A stretch of DNA of 47,266 bases from Bacteroidia bacterium (GCA_023262495.1 JALRAS010000008.1:1-47266), one strand, 5' to 3'. Positions 34,313 through 43,426 are shown, counted from the first letter of the stretch. Translations and numbers: made by a program. The notes: generated by a model not told the origin, from the letters alone.

Positions 34313-35044
34313 CTATACCATGGCATCTGCTAGTTCACGCATCATTTCGGGCTTTTTCTCCAACAAATTGCCAACAACAATAATGTCAGCACCTGCCTTA
34401 CAAGCAGCAGTTACGCTTTTAGCATCTTTAATACCTCCGCCAACAATTAGCGGTATATTAATTTCACTTTTTACAGCAGCTATCATTTGGGCAGATATCG
34501 GAAATAATGCACCGCTTCCAGCGTCCATATAAATAAGTTGCATCCCCAACATTTCGCCTGCCAAAGCTGTAGCAGCAGCTATTTCGGGCTTTCCCGAAGG
34601 AATAGGAAAGGTGTTGCTCATGTATTGCACAGCAGTAGTTTGACCACCATCAATCAACATATAACCTGTTGCTATGGTTTCGAGTTGTGCTTCTTTGATC
34701 AATGGTGCTGCAAGCACATGACTGCCAATAAGCATATCGGCATTTCTGCCCGAAATAAGCGATAAGAGTAATATAGCATCGGCAGAAGCACTTATTTGCA
34801 TAGTATTACCCGGAAATATAATTACAGGAATATCGGTTTCGGCCTTTAAAAAATGAATGGTTGATTCAAAATTTTGTTTCCTCAGCAAACTACCCCCTAC
34901 GAGCAAATAGTCAACCTGATTGGTTCTCGATAATTGCTCAACAAACTGCTTCAAACTGCTGCTGTCATGTTTATCGGGGTCAATTAGTACACAAAACTGC
35001 TTGCGCTCAGCAGCAATAAACTTGTTGTATGTAGGTTTAAGCAT
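34313..35044 (-). CDS. Geranylgeranylglyceryl/heptaprenylglyceryl phosphate synthase family enzyme
   Basis: A TIM-barrel prenyltransferase that in this family joins sn-glycerol 1-phosphate to a long polyprenyl diphosphate, the first step of archaeal-type ether lipids; bacterial members also exist, including in Bacteroidota. Hallmarks present: CVLIDPDK (metal and G1P binding), YLLVGGSLL, IIFPGN, IYMDAGSGA and PLIVGGGIK followed by IIVVGN. The 243-residue length is normal. The ATG at 35044 is preferred over an in-frame TTG at 35053, because a TAAATTTG box ends at 35051 and the mRNA would begin at about 35045. The phosphopantetheinyl transferase gene lies upstream, 99 bases away. Chain length and product are unknown. 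Confidence 0.9.
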   Translation of the reverse strand: MLKPTYNKFIAAERKQFCVLIDPDKHDSSSLKQFVEQLSRTNQVDYLLVGGSLLRKQNFESTIHFLKAETDIPVIIFPGNTMQISASADAILLLSLISGRNADMLIGSHVLAAPLIKEAQLETIATGYMLIDGGQTTAVQYMSNTFPIPSGKPEIAAATALAGEMLGMQLIYMDAGSGALFPISAQMIAAVKSEINIPLIVGGGIKDAKSVTAACKAGADIIVVGNLLEKKPEMMRELADAMV

Positions 35045-35050
35045 GATGCA

Positions 35051-35080
35051 CAAATTTAAATTATTTTACGCAATTGACAA
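35051..35080 (-). promoter_or_regulatory. Promoter of the GGGPS gene, probably leaderless
   Basis: On the minus strand ATTG (TTG at 35080-35078), 19 bases of spacer and TAAATTTG at 35058-35051 form a near-consensus pair. The ATG at 35044 begins seven bases after the box, so the message would have almost no leader. Confidence 0.6.
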
Positions 35081-35143
35081 TCAAATGCAGTATTGCAATG
35101 TAAAATCAACGATTTCAAGATAACAGTTACGCATCAGTTAAGA

Positions 35144-35782
35144 TTAAGCATAATAGCATAGGCATACCACATATCCTTCTCTAAACATAAATTGTCCTTT
35201 TACCGCTCTCTCTATGCCATTTACATGTATCCTTCCATGCAGTTGTGCATGCTCAAGGTCCAATTGTTTCAGTACAATATGCTCCTTAAAAAGCAGCCCC
35301 TTTTTGCCATACAATTTGTATGCAGCTTCCTTGAAGCTCCATATCAAATGAAAAAAATAATTGGCAGGGTAATCAATTAATTGATTTTGTAATTGCTCCT
35401 CGGAAGCTGATAAAAATTTGTGAGTAATACGCTCAATCCTGTTGGAGATAAACTCTATATCAACACCAACTTCCCCAACAGTATTGATGGCAAGCATCAC
35501 ATAATCGGCAGAATGTGAAATTGAAATTCCGCTAAACCCTTCGCAGTGCGGTTTTCCAAAGCTATCATAAACAATGCGGGCATCATCACCACACATCTCT
35601 TTCAACAAAAGTCTAGCGCTCAACCACTGCTTTCGTGCTTTGTCATTCAACAGTTTTTCATATGCTATTGCATCAAATGCGTCTGCATGCATCAAGCTCA
35701 GCAATTCATCGGGGCTTTCGGTCATTTTCCAATACCCAAGCATAACATTTTCGGAAAGTTGACTCTTGTGTGTGAAGGGCAT
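35144..35782 (-). CDS. 4'-phosphopantetheinyl transferase superfamily protein
   Basis: This enzyme moves phosphopantetheine from CoA to a Ser of carrier proteins. The 212-residue Sfp-type protein has two ACPS-like halves. The Mg/CoA motif is GVDIEFI, and the second motif is WSFKEAAYKLYG; FGKPHCEGFSGISISHSADY is the usual preceding block. The Sfp-type length suggests a broad role, possibly serving the fatty-acid ACP (the fabD gene is 1.3 kb away) or a polyketide/non-ribosomal carrier. The ATG at 35782 gives the family's N-terminus. Confidence 0.9.
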   Translation of the reverse strand: MPFTHKSQLSENVMLGYWKMTESPDELLSLMHADAFDAIAYEKLLNDKARKQWLSARLLLKEMCGDDARIVYDSFGKPHCEGFSGISISHSADYVMLAINTVGEVGVDIEFISNRIERITHKFLSASEEQLQNQLIDYPANYFFHLIWSFKEAAYKLYGKKGLLFKEHIVLKQLDLEHAQLHGRIHVNGIERAVKGQFMFREGYVVCLCYYA

Positions 35783-35962
35783 AAAAATTTAGTAGATATT
35801 ACCGCTTGGGCATTGCTTTTGCTCAATGATAGGCAATTTTACAAAAGAAAAATGGTTTGAGTTTAGTTTTTTAAAAAATATTATTCATCTTTGTAACTTA
35901 GTGCACGCTGAATACACATGATGTATAAGCAGAGTAATTAATTGAAAAACACATGATCACCT

Positions 35963-37000
35963 ATGATAAAAATTAATTTCAAACAAAGGTTCTTAGTGGC
36001 GCTTGCAATGTTTGCAGGGGCGTTTTCTGTGATGGCACAGGATGGATTATATCCTTTTGAGGACAAAGGGAGATACGGTTACATTAATCAAAGCGGAAAG
36101 GTAATTGTTCAAGGACAGTATAGCTTTGCCGATCAGTTTTACGATGGTTTGGCCGTGGTAAAGGAAAAAGGGAAAAAGGGATATATCGACAAAGCAGGAA
36201 AAATGGTTATTCCTGCGCAATATGAAGAGGCCTATAAGTTCAAAGAGGGCTTGGCTGTGGTAAAACTCGAAGGTAAATGGAAATATATCGACAAAACAGG
36301 AAAAATTATTATCGAGTCATCGGCCGACTACACCTACAACTTTAATGATGGGGCAGCCCGCTTTCAAAAAGGCCTCAAGTTTGGCTATATTGACAAAACA
36401 GGAAAAGAAATTTTACCACCTACATTTGAGGCTGCGTATGATTTTAGTGAAGGATTGGCTCGTGTTAAAACCGGTAACTGGAAAACTGGAAAGTGGGGCT
36501 ACATTGACAAAACAGGAAAGATGGTAATCCCTGCAAATTTTGACGATGCTTTTGAGTTTAAAGATGGAATGGCCAACGTGCGTGTAGGAAACGAGGCAAG
36601 AGGTAAATACGGATTTATTGACAAAACCGGAAAGTGGGTAATTGAAGCTCAGTTCGATAAAGCCAATCAGTTTAGCGAAGGTTTAGCTAGTTTCAGAGTA
36701 GGTGATTTTAAAACCGGAAAGTGGGGCTATATGGATAAAACCGGAAAAATTGTAATCAATCCCAAATTCAATCAGGCAATGCCTTTCTCTGATGGCTTGG
36801 CCTGCGTAAAAATAGGCGATGCCAGAGATGCAAGCTGGAAATATATTGACAAAACCGGAAAAGTGGTAATTGACAAAGATTTTGCGTTCCCTTCTGACTT
36901 TAAAAACGATATGGCTTTTGTAAAGATTGGTGGTTTGCGTGACGGTAGCTCTGCTTTTATCGACAAGAAAGGAAATTTTATTTGGCAAGGCACTAAATAA
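35963..37000 (+). CDS. WG-repeat protein, secreted
   Basis: A 345-residue protein with a signal peptide (cleavage after VMAQ, about residue 25) and nine WG-type beta repeats of 35-45 residues. Each has the pattern aromatic-G/K-[YF]-I-[DN]-K-[TA/S]-G-K followed by a hydrophobic strand and a [FY]-x-[DE]-G-[LM]-A-x-[VF] turn. Such repeats form an all-beta solenoid. The function of WG proteins is generally unknown; they are often surface or periplasmic and found in tandem families. The ATG at 35963 precedes a clean signal sequence. A strong terminator follows 22 bases after the stop. It is transcribed alone, apart from any read-through to fabD. Confidence 0.9.
   Translation: MIKINFKQRFLVALAMFAGAFSVMAQDGLYPFEDKGRYGYINQSGKVIVQGQYSFADQFYDGLAVVKEKGKKGYIDKAGKMVIPAQYEEAYKFKEGLAVVKLEGKWKYIDKTGKIIIESSADYTYNFNDGAARFQKGLKFGYIDKTGKEILPPTFEAAYDFSEGLARVKTGNWKTGKWGYIDKTGKMVIPANFDDAFEFKDGMANVRVGNEARGKYGFIDKTGKWVIEAQFDKANQFSEGLASFRVGDFKTGKWGYMDKTGKIVINPKFNQAMPFSDGLACVKIGDARDASWKYIDKTGKVVIDKDFAFPSDFKNDMAFVKIGGLRDGSSAFIDKKGNFIWQGTK
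36060..36990. repeat. Nine tandem WG-repeat units, near-identical in DNA
   Basis: The core YIDKTGK is coded almost identically in successive units: seven units carry a GACAAA[AG]C[AC]GGAAA[AG]-type segment. Units start with YGYINQSGK, KGYIDKAGK, WKYIDKTGK, FGYIDKTGK, WGYIDKTGK, YGFIDKTGK, WGYMDKTGK, WKYIDKTGK and AFIDKKGN. The DNA-level likeness suggests recent unit duplication or ongoing conversion. Confidence 0.85.
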
Positions 37001-37022
37001 GCAGCTTCGCCCTAACAATTCA

Positions 37023-37046
37023 GGAGGTTTAATAACCTCCTTTTTT
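37023..37046 (+). terminator. Intrinsic terminator of the WG-repeat gene
   Basis: GGAGGTT at 37023-37029 pairs with AACCTCC at 37034-37040 around TAAT, followed by six T. The fabD ATG is only 27 bases further on. Confidence 0.9.
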
Positions 37047-37073
37047 ATTTTAATTATCCCAATCAATTTATTT

Positions 37074-37952
37074 ATGAAAGCATATATTTTCCCCGGTCAG
37101 GGGTCACAATTCACCGGTATGGGTAAAGACCTTTACACCAATAGCGGTACAGTAAAAAATTTATTTGAGCTTGCCAACAACATCCTTGGTTTTGAAATTA
37201 CAAAAATCATGTTTGAGGGCACCGATGAACAACTCAAACAAACCAATGTCACACAGCCAGCAATTTTTCTGCATTCGGTGGCAGTAATTAAAAATATGGG
37301 CGAAAGCTTCAAACCCGATATGGTGGCAGGGCACTCCCTTGGAGAGTTTTCGGCATTGGTAGCCAATCAAACATTAAACTTTGAAGATGCCTTGCGACTA
37401 GTAGCCAGACGTGCCGATGCCATGCAAAAAGCATGCGAAATGCAACCAAGTACTATGGCAGCTGTGTTAGGGCTTGACGATAAAATTGTGGAGGAAGTTT
37501 GTGCATCAATCACCAATCAGGTGGTGGTGGCTGCCAACTATAACTGTCCGGGACAACTTGTTATTTCGGGCAGCATAGAGGGAATCAATGAAGCATGCGA
37601 AAAGTTAAAGGCGGCAGGTGCCAAAAGAGCGCTCGTATTGCAAGTAGGGGGGGCTTTTCATTCACCATTGATGATGCCTGCTCAAAAAGAGTTGGAAAAA
37701 GCCATCAGCGAAACACAATTCAGCCAACCTATTTGCCCTGTATATCAAAACTACACTGCAAAGGCGGTTACCGATCCTGATCACATTAAAACTAACCTTA
37801 TGGCACAGCTAACCGCCCCTGTAAGATGGACTCAAACCATGGAACAGATGATTGCCGATGGTGCCACGCAGTTTTTTGAGGCTGGTCCGGGCAAAGTGCT
37901 TCAAGGGCTTGTTAAAAAGGTGAATAAAGATATTGAAGCTCTTTCTGTATAG
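37074..37952 (+). CDS. fabD: Malonyl-CoA:ACP transacylase
   Basis: FabD loads malonyl groups from malonyl-CoA to ACP for fatty-acid elongation. The 292-residue protein has the start AYIFPGQGSQFTGMGKDL, the nucleophile motif VAGHSLGEFSAL (Ser), the LVARRADAMQKAC helix with its conserved Arg, GGAFHSPLM (His) and FEAGPGKVLQGL at the C-terminus. The ATG at 37074 is chosen although the frame opens much earlier, because it begins the conserved N-terminal strand. The start lies 27 bases after a terminator, leaving little room for a promoter. A LuxE-like gene follows after 20 bases. Confidence 0.96.
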   Translation: MKAYIFPGQGSQFTGMGKDLYTNSGTVKNLFELANNILGFEITKIMFEGTDEQLKQTNVTQPAIFLHSVAVIKNMGESFKPDMVAGHSLGEFSALVANQTLNFEDALRLVARRADAMQKACEMQPSTMAAVLGLDDKIVEEVCASITNQVVVAANYNCPGQLVISGSIEGINEACEKLKAAGAKRALVLQVGGAFHSPLMMPAQKELEKAISETQFSQPICPVYQNYTAKAVTDPDHIKTNLMAQLTAPVRWTQTMEQMIADGATQFFEAGPGKVLQGLVKKVNKDIEALSV

Positions 37953-37972
37953 CACTTTCATAACATCATAAC

Positions 37973-38965
37973 TTGCTCGTTCAAGACCTCGAAAAACAGA
38001 TTTTTGAAATCAACAGTGGTGCAGATTTTGAAAAAACTGCACTTGCTTTATTTCACCATCAAGCCGAGCACAATGCGGTGTATAAGCAGTACTTAAAACT
38101 GCTCCGTGTTGATCATAAAGATGTGAACTCCTGTGCATCAATTCCTTTTATGCCGATTCGTTTTTTTAAGGATTTTGAGGTCATTAGCGGACAGTTTGAG
38201 CCGGAGGTAGCATTTACCTCTAGTGGCACCACAGGAGCGGCAAGCAGTAAGCATTTTGTAAAAAGCACCAAGCTATATATTCAAAGTTTTTTGAAATGCT
38301 TCAGAACGTTTTACGGCAATGAAAAAAACTACACCTTTGTTTGTTTGCTGCCTTCTTATATGGAGCGGCAAGGGTCATCATTAATTTATATGATGAACTA
38401 TTTGGTACAACAGGGGCAACAGGAAGGCTGTGGTTTCTATCCGCGTGTTGACGATGCATTTGTTAGCTTAATGACAAAGCTGCAACAAAACGATAAGCAT
38501 CAGGTTTTTTTGTTGGGTGTCACATTCGCTTTGTTAGAATTGGCAGAAAAATATCCTGTTGATTTGAGCCAATGCATCATCATGGAAACAGGCGGTATGA
38601 AAGGTCGTAGAAAGGAGATCACGCGGCCTGAATTATATGAAGTGTTGCAAAAAAATTTACATGTTACACATATCCACTCAGAGTATGGCATGACCGAGTT
38701 GTTGTCGCAAGCTTATGCCAAAGAAAAAGGACTGTTCTTTTGTCCTCCGCATATGCGGGTGTTGATCAGAGATATGAATGATCCTTTTACCCTGCTCGAA
38801 AAAAACAAAACAGGTGTGATTAATGTCATTGACCTGGCAAACATTCATTCATGTGCCTTTATTGCTACCGATGATGCCGGTAAGCTACTAGAGAATGGTG
38901 GCTTTGAAGTATTGGGAAGAATTGATAACAGCGACATCAGGGGATGCAATTTATTAATGAGCTAA
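37973..38965 (+). CDS. LuxE-like acyl-protein synthetase / adenylating enzyme
   Basis: A 330-residue soluble protein related to LuxE and short AMP-binding synthetases. FTSSGTTGAASSKHF is the ATP/AMP-binding loop, SEYGMTELLSQAYA is the following conserved motif (EYGMTE), and the Asp in ATDDAG lies where the ribose contact is expected. LuxE proteins activate a fatty acid as acyl-AMP and form an acyl-enzyme. No LuxC or LuxD is near, so a light-emitting or aldehyde role is unlikely; it could provide acyl groups to an unknown partner. Its start is a TTG at 37973, 20 bases after fabD; no near ATG exists. Confidence 0.85.
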   Translation: MLVQDLEKQIFEINSGADFEKTALALFHHQAEHNAVYKQYLKLLRVDHKDVNSCASIPFMPIRFFKDFEVISGQFEPEVAFTSSGTTGAASSKHFVKSTKLYIQSFLKCFRTFYGNEKNYTFVCLLPSYMERQGSSLIYMMNYLVQQGQQEGCGFYPRVDDAFVSLMTKLQQNDKHQVFLLGVTFALLELAEKYPVDLSQCIIMETGGMKGRRKEITRPELYEVLQKNLHVTHIHSEYGMTELLSQAYAKEKGLFFCPPHMRVLIRDMNDPFTLLEKNKTGVINVIDLANIHSCAFIATDDAGKLLENGGFEVLGRIDNSDIRGCNLLMS

Positions 38966-39027
38966 AAGCAAAGTTGAGAAAACAGCTGTTATTCAAAACA
39001 ATATTGCCTATGTGAAAGGGCCATTAC

Positions 39028-40230
39028 TTAGGCAATTACACCCAACTCCTTCCCTACTTTTTCAAAAGCAGCAATCGCTTGATCTAAATGCGCTTTGTTG
39101 TGCGCTGCCGATAACTGCACCCTTATTCTGGCCTGACCTTTAGGCACTACAGGATAAAAGAAACCAATCACATATATACCTTCATCCAACAACTTTGCTG
39201 CAAAGGTTTGGGCCAATTTGGCATCATACAACATCACCGGCACGATAGCAGAATCGCCATTTTTAAACTCAAGGCCTACCTTTTTCAAACCTTCTTTAAA
39301 GTAGTTTACATTCCACTCTAAAGTATCGCGCAAAGCGGTAGTTTGGCTTAACATATCCAATACAGCAATAGAGGCCCCAACAATATGAGGAGCCAATGAA
39401 TTACTAAATAAATACGGGCGCGAACGTTGACGTAACATTTCAATCACTTCTTTTTTACCGGCTGTAAATCCGCCCATGGCACCACCAAGCGCTTTGCCTA
39501 AAGTACCTGTAACAATATCAACGCGGTGCATCACATTTTTTAGCTCAATGGTGCCACGTCCTGTTTTGCCAATAAAACCACTGGCATGGCTTTCATCCAC
39601 CATCACCATGGCATCATATTGTTCGGCCAAATCACATATTTTATCTAATGGGGCTACATAACCATCCATCGAAAAAACGCCATCGGTTACAATCAATCTG
39701 AATCGGTGTTTTTGTGCCTGCTTTAGTTGTTCCTCTAAATCGGCCATATCGCAGTTGTTATAACGGTAGCGGGCGGCCTTACATAATCTAACTCCATCAA
39801 TAATGGAGGCATGATTTAAAGCATCAGAAATGATTGCATCCTCCTCACCTAATAGAGGTTCAAAAACACCTCCATTGGCATCAAAGCAGGCAGCATATAA
39901 GATACTATCTTCCTGCCCAACAAAATGCGCAAGTTTTTGCTCTAGCTCTTTATGAATGGTTTGTGTACCACAAATAAAGCGTACACTACTCATTCCGTAT
40001 CCGTATGTATCGAGTGTTTTGTGCGCAGCTTCAATTACTTTAGGGTGCGATGAAAGACCTAAATAGTTGTTAGCACAAAAAATAATTACTTCCTTTTCGG
40101 TTCCATCAGCGCTCTTTACTTTCACAGTAACTCCTTGCGAAGTACTGATAATTCTTTCGCGTTTGAACAAGCCAGATTCATCAATTACCTGTAGTTCTGA
40201 CTTTATAAATTCCTGAAATTTGGCACTCAT
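39028..40230 (-). CDS. kbl: Glycine C-acetyltransferase (2-amino-3-ketobutyrate CoA ligase)
   Basis: This PLP enzyme cleaves 2-amino-3-ketobutyrate with CoA to glycine and acetyl-CoA in threonine breakdown. The 400-residue protein has the alpha-oxoamine synthase pattern: [30 protein letters not shown]-type block (here [13 protein letters not shown]), [26 protein letters not shown] and the PLP-lysine motif [10 protein letters not shown]. The ATG at 40230 starts the family's N-terminus ([12 protein letters not shown]); an upstream TTG at 40257 is rejected. No threonine dehydrogenase gene is adjacent. Kbl-type proteins in Bacteroidota can also be serine palmitoyltransferases, but the motifs fit Kbl. 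Confidence 0.9.
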   Translation of the reverse strand: MSAKFQEFIKSELQVIDESGLFKRERIISTSQGVTVKVKSADGTEKEVIIFCANNYLGLSSHPKVIEAAHKTLDTYGYGMSSVRFICGTQTIHKELEQKLAHFVGQEDSILYAACFDANGGVFEPLLGEEDAIISDALNHASIIDGVRLCKAARYRYNNCDMADLEEQLKQAQKHRFRLIVTDGVFSMDGYVAPLDKICDLAEQYDAMVMVDESHASGFIGKTGRGTIELKNVMHRVDIVTGTLGKALGGAMGGFTAGKKEVIEMLRQRSRPYLFSNSLAPHIVGASIAVLDMLSQTTALRDTLEWNVNYFKEGLKKVGLEFKNGDSAIVPVMLYDAKLAQTFAAKLLDEGIYVIGFFYPVVPKGQARIRVQLSAAHNKAHLDQAIAAFEKVGKELGVIA

Positions 40231-40346
40231 AAGATTGCTTTTAAAATTAGACTTCAAACCTACATTATTTCAATAAAAATAAAAAGTATAAATTTCTTTT
40301 GAATACATTTTAATTCTTTATTTTGCATAACACACAAAAAGGAAGT

Positions 40347-41291
40347 ATGGAAGATGTGATCACCATAAACGGAAAAAAAATATATCCCGGAGAAAGTGCT
40401 GAAGTGAGCATGAGTAATATGTCGTTTCCTACCCGTACAGAAATTGAGGTACCTGTGTTTGTGTATCGCTCGTTACATGCCGGTCCGCGTGTGCTTTTTC
40501 AGGCAGGAATGCATGGCGAAGAGGTAAACGGAGTTGAAGTGGTGCGCTCGCTTATGAAAAGAGAGGATATTCAAAACCCACGTTGCGGTAGCATCATTTT
40601 AATTCCTATTGTGAATGTAGTGTCCTTTTTAATGAATGCTCGCGACCTTCCTGATGGTCGTGATTTAAATAGGTGCTTTCCCGGATCAAAAAATGGATCA
40701 ATGGGCAGCCGATTGGCTTACGACCTCATGAAAAATGTAATTTCACAAATTGATTTCGGGGTGGATTTTCATACAGGAGGAGCTAAAATAAATAATTACC
40801 CTCAAATCAGATGTGTCTTTGAAGATGAGCGCAACATTGAGTTGTCAAACGCTTTCAGCGCGCCATTTGTGCTTAATGCGCCTTACCGCGAGAAATCGTT
40901 GCGCAGAGAAGCTGCCAAAAAGGGCAAACATATTTTAGTTTTTGAAGGAGGTGAGTCGCAGCGTTTTAATTCATACAGCATCAATGAAGGCCTCAACGGA
41001 TGTTTGCGAATGCTCAATAAATTAGGCATGATTGATACTCCGGTTGAAAAATGCGAGTCAATTATTTTGCGCGATACCACATGGATTAGAGCCAAAACAT
41101 CGGGCATGTTTCGTACCAGTAAAAAATTTGGGGCCTTTGTTGAAAAAGACAGTATGATTGGAAAAATTGTAAGTCCGTTTGGTGAAAAAGAAACGTTTTT
41201 ATTTACCCCAAGCGATGGCTTTCTTATTGGAATAAACAACCAGCCAATTGTGAACGAAGGCGATGCGTTAATGAACATTGGGGTTGAATAG
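40347..41291 (+). CDS. Succinylglutamate desuccinylase/aspartoacylase-family hydrolase
   Basis: A zinc-dependent M14-type hydrolase of 314 residues. The metal residues are His and Glu in GMHGEEVNG and the later His in DFHTGG; PDGRDLNRCFPG is the substrate-carboxylate block. Such enzymes cleave N-acyl amino acids or modify C-terminal residues; a relation to rimK-type systems is common, but no rimK is here. The ATG at 40347 follows an AAGGAAG sequence that can serve as a ribosome site; an in-frame TTG at 40323 is rejected. It ends one base before the xseA ATG, so the two genes are coupled. Confidence 0.88.
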   Translation: MEDVITINGKKIYPGESAEVSMSNMSFPTRTEIEVPVFVYRSLHAGPRVLFQAGMHGEEVNGVEVVRSLMKREDIQNPRCGSIILIPIVNVVSFLMNARDLPDGRDLNRCFPGSKNGSMGSRLAYDLMKNVISQIDFGVDFHTGGAKINNYPQIRCVFEDERNIELSNAFSAPFVLNAPYREKSLRREAAKKGKHILVFEGGESQRFNSYSINEGLNGCLRMLNKLGMIDTPVEKCESIILRDTTWIRAKTSGMFRTSKKFGAFVEKDSMIGKIVSPFGEKETFLFTPSDGFLIGINNQPIVNEGDALMNIGVE

Positions 41292-41292
41292 C

Positions 41293-42522
41293 ATGAATTT
41301 GTTTGAACAACACCTCAAGCTTTCTGATTTAGCATCACTCATCGATCAAACTATATATGCAAGGTTTGGTCAAAATACTTTTTGGGTAAAAGCCGAAACA
41401 AGCGATATCAAAAATTATTACGACAGACAGTATTGCTTTCTATCTCTCGTTGAAAAAGAGGGGACTCAAATTATTGCCAAAATGGATGCTGTCATTTGGC
41501 GAAGTCACTATCATATTATTAAGGCATTTTCTGTGGCAACAGGTGTTGGGTTTGATAAAAATATCAGCTTGCTCATGCGCGTACAAGTTCATTTCAACGC
41601 ACAATACGGATTACGTTTGCACATCCTTGAGCTCGACTCAGGTTTTACCCTAGGTGCCATTGAGTTGCAAAGACAAGCCACACTCAATAAACTACTTACA
41701 GAGCACAAGGATGTGGTAACCCTCCTTGATGGAGAATATATCACGCAAAACAAGCAACTTAAACTTGCTCCCGTAATTCAAAAAATTGCGCTGATTACCG
41801 CCCCGGGTTCCGATGGTGAGCGCGACTTTAAGCATGAGCTTTCGCACAATGCCTTTGGTTATCAATTTGAAGTAGACAGTTATCTCACCCAAATACAAGG
41901 GAAAGATGCTTATCTGTCAATATTAGCTCAACTCGATTTGATTATGGATATGAACAAAGCATATGATGTGGTAGCTATTGTAAGAGGCGGTGGATCTACT
42001 ATTGATTTTAGTGCGTTCGACACCTATGAATTGGGTTTGCGTATTGCCTCTTTTCCCATTCCGATAATTGCCGGAATTGGCCACGAACGCAACATCAGCA
42101 TTGCAGATTTAATGTGTTATAACTCCTTAAAAACTCCCACCAAAGCAGCAGCGTTTGCGGTAGAGCACAACAATAATTTTGAGTTGCAAATAGAAAAGCT
42201 AAAAACAAGATTGACCACTGTTGCCGAAGGAGTTATTCGTACCTCTAAAAACAATTTAGAAAAAATGGCCCTCTCGCTCAAAAATGCTGCAGTTATTTTT
42301 TTTAAGGACAAGCATCATGCCCTTGATCAAAAGGGGATTGCCATCAAACTACTCGACCCCTCCAACGTATTATCTCGCGGATATGCCATTTTACAAAACA
42401 AAGATGGCATCATTATGCAAGCACAAAAATTGAAACAAGGCGATAAAATTAAAGCCATTACCAAAGATGCTGAATTGCATTTGACTACTGATGAGGTGCT
42501 GCCTTTGCCACCCAATCAATAA
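41293..42522 (+). CDS. xseA: Exodeoxyribonuclease VII large subunit
   Basis: XseA, with XseB, degrades single-stranded DNA in both directions. The 409-residue protein has the OB domain (residues 15-110: FWVKAETSDIKNYYDRQYCFLSL), the conserved IALITAPGSDGERDF block, the catalytic segment AIVRGGGSTIDFSAFDTYELGLRIASFPIPIIAGIGHERN, DLMCYNSLKTPTKAAAF and a coiled-coil C-terminus with LSRGYAILQNKDG. The start is the ATG at 41293, one base after the aspartoacylase stop. The small subunit xseB is not next to it. Confidence 0.94.
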   Translation: MNLFEQHLKLSDLASLIDQTIYARFGQNTFWVKAETSDIKNYYDRQYCFLSLVEKEGTQIIAKMDAVIWRSHYHIIKAFSVATGVGFDKNISLLMRVQVHFNAQYGLRLHILELDSGFTLGAIELQRQATLNKLLTEHKDVVTLLDGEYITQNKQLKLAPVIQKIALITAPGSDGERDFKHELSHNAFGYQFEVDSYLTQIQGKDAYLSILAQLDLIMDMNKAYDVVAIVRGGGSTIDFSAFDTYELGLRIASFPIPIIAGIGHERNISIADLMCYNSLKTPTKAAAFAVEHNNNFELQIEKLKTRLTTVAEGVIRTSKNNLEKMALSLKNAAVIFFKDKHHALDQKGIAIKLLDPSNVLSRGYAILQNKDGIIMQAQKLKQGDKIKAITKDAELHLTTDEVLPLPPNQ

Positions 42523-42750
42523 CAGCTATATCGTGGCAAGTACGAGAATTTGCGAGCAATCCTAAATTCCAAGCGGCTTTCCGATTCTATCAGTAGAAGT
42601 TACAATTACAACGCACTAGTGTTTTTATAAGGGAATCTGATGAGCAGTTGTTCAACCTAGGCAATGTTTAATCAGTTGCTACCGATTGGAAAAAACTTTG
42701 GTACAAATGTGGTATAGCAAACTTGTACCCTTACTTATTTCACATCGTTA

Positions 42751-43347
42751 TTACTGCCTGTCATTCAATTCATCTCTGATGCGCGATGCTTTTTCGTAAT
42801 CCTCTTCATCTAGCGCACTTTGTAGAAGTTGTCGCAGTTCCTCCGTATTTATTTGGCTAAAATCATTCGAGGCAACTCCCTCCTCCTTTTGCTCATCGGC
42901 ATCACCTCCCAAACTTTCTTCCAATCTGTTGTTCTCCTCATCTAAAACAACCCCGTAGGTTGATAGAATTGACTCATACGTGTATATAGGACAGTTGAAT
43001 CGCAATGCAATGGCAATTGCATCAGAGGTGCGTGCATCTATTTCGATGGTTTGCTGCACATTGTTGGCCACCAACTTAGCGTAAAATATACCTTCAACTA
43101 TTTTATAAATAATTACTTCGGTGATTAAAATATTGAAACTCTCGGCAAATATTTTTAGTAAATCATGGGTGAGCGGCCTGCTAGGCGTCATCTTTTCAAT
43201 CTCAATGGCAATAGCTTGCGCCTCAAAACCACCAATGATAATTGGAAGTCTTCTTTTACCATTGGCCTCGCCCAAAACAAGCGCATAAGCACCACTCTGA
43301 GTCTGGCTATATGATAAAGCGATGATTTCTAATTTAATTTTTTTCAC
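42751..43347 (-). CDS. Bifunctional nuclease (DUF151) with UVR motif
   Basis: A 198-residue protein. Residues 1-130 form the BFN/DUF151 domain: LPIIIGGFEAQAIAIEIEKM, RPLTHDLL and DARTSDAIAIALRFNCPIY are its signature blocks. Members bind nucleic acid and one plant member has nuclease activity. A charged linker (residues 140-165) leads to a UVR motif (RQLLQSALDEEDYEKASRIRDEL), the pairing helix of UvrB/UvrC and McsA-type proteins. The start is a GTG at 43347, an unusual choice that the motif position supports. It lies 79 bases after etfA on the same strand. Possible role in repair or stress, unproven. Confidence 0.9.
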   Translation of the reverse strand: MKKIKLEIIALSYSQTQSGAYALVLGEANGKRRLPIIIGGFEAQAIAIEIEKMTPSRPLTHDLLKIFAESFNILITEVIIYKIVEGIFYAKLVANNVQQTIEIDARTSDAIAIALRFNCPIYTYESILSTYGVVLDEENNRLEESLGGDADEQKEEGVASNDFSQINTEELRQLLQSALDEEDYEKASRIRDELNDRQ

Positions 43348-43426
43348 AAATCCGAAGTTGCCTCAATTAAAAAACCTAACCGTTGTTGTACCTTTAAGTC
43401 TATAAAATTAATCAATTTTTTTTGAT

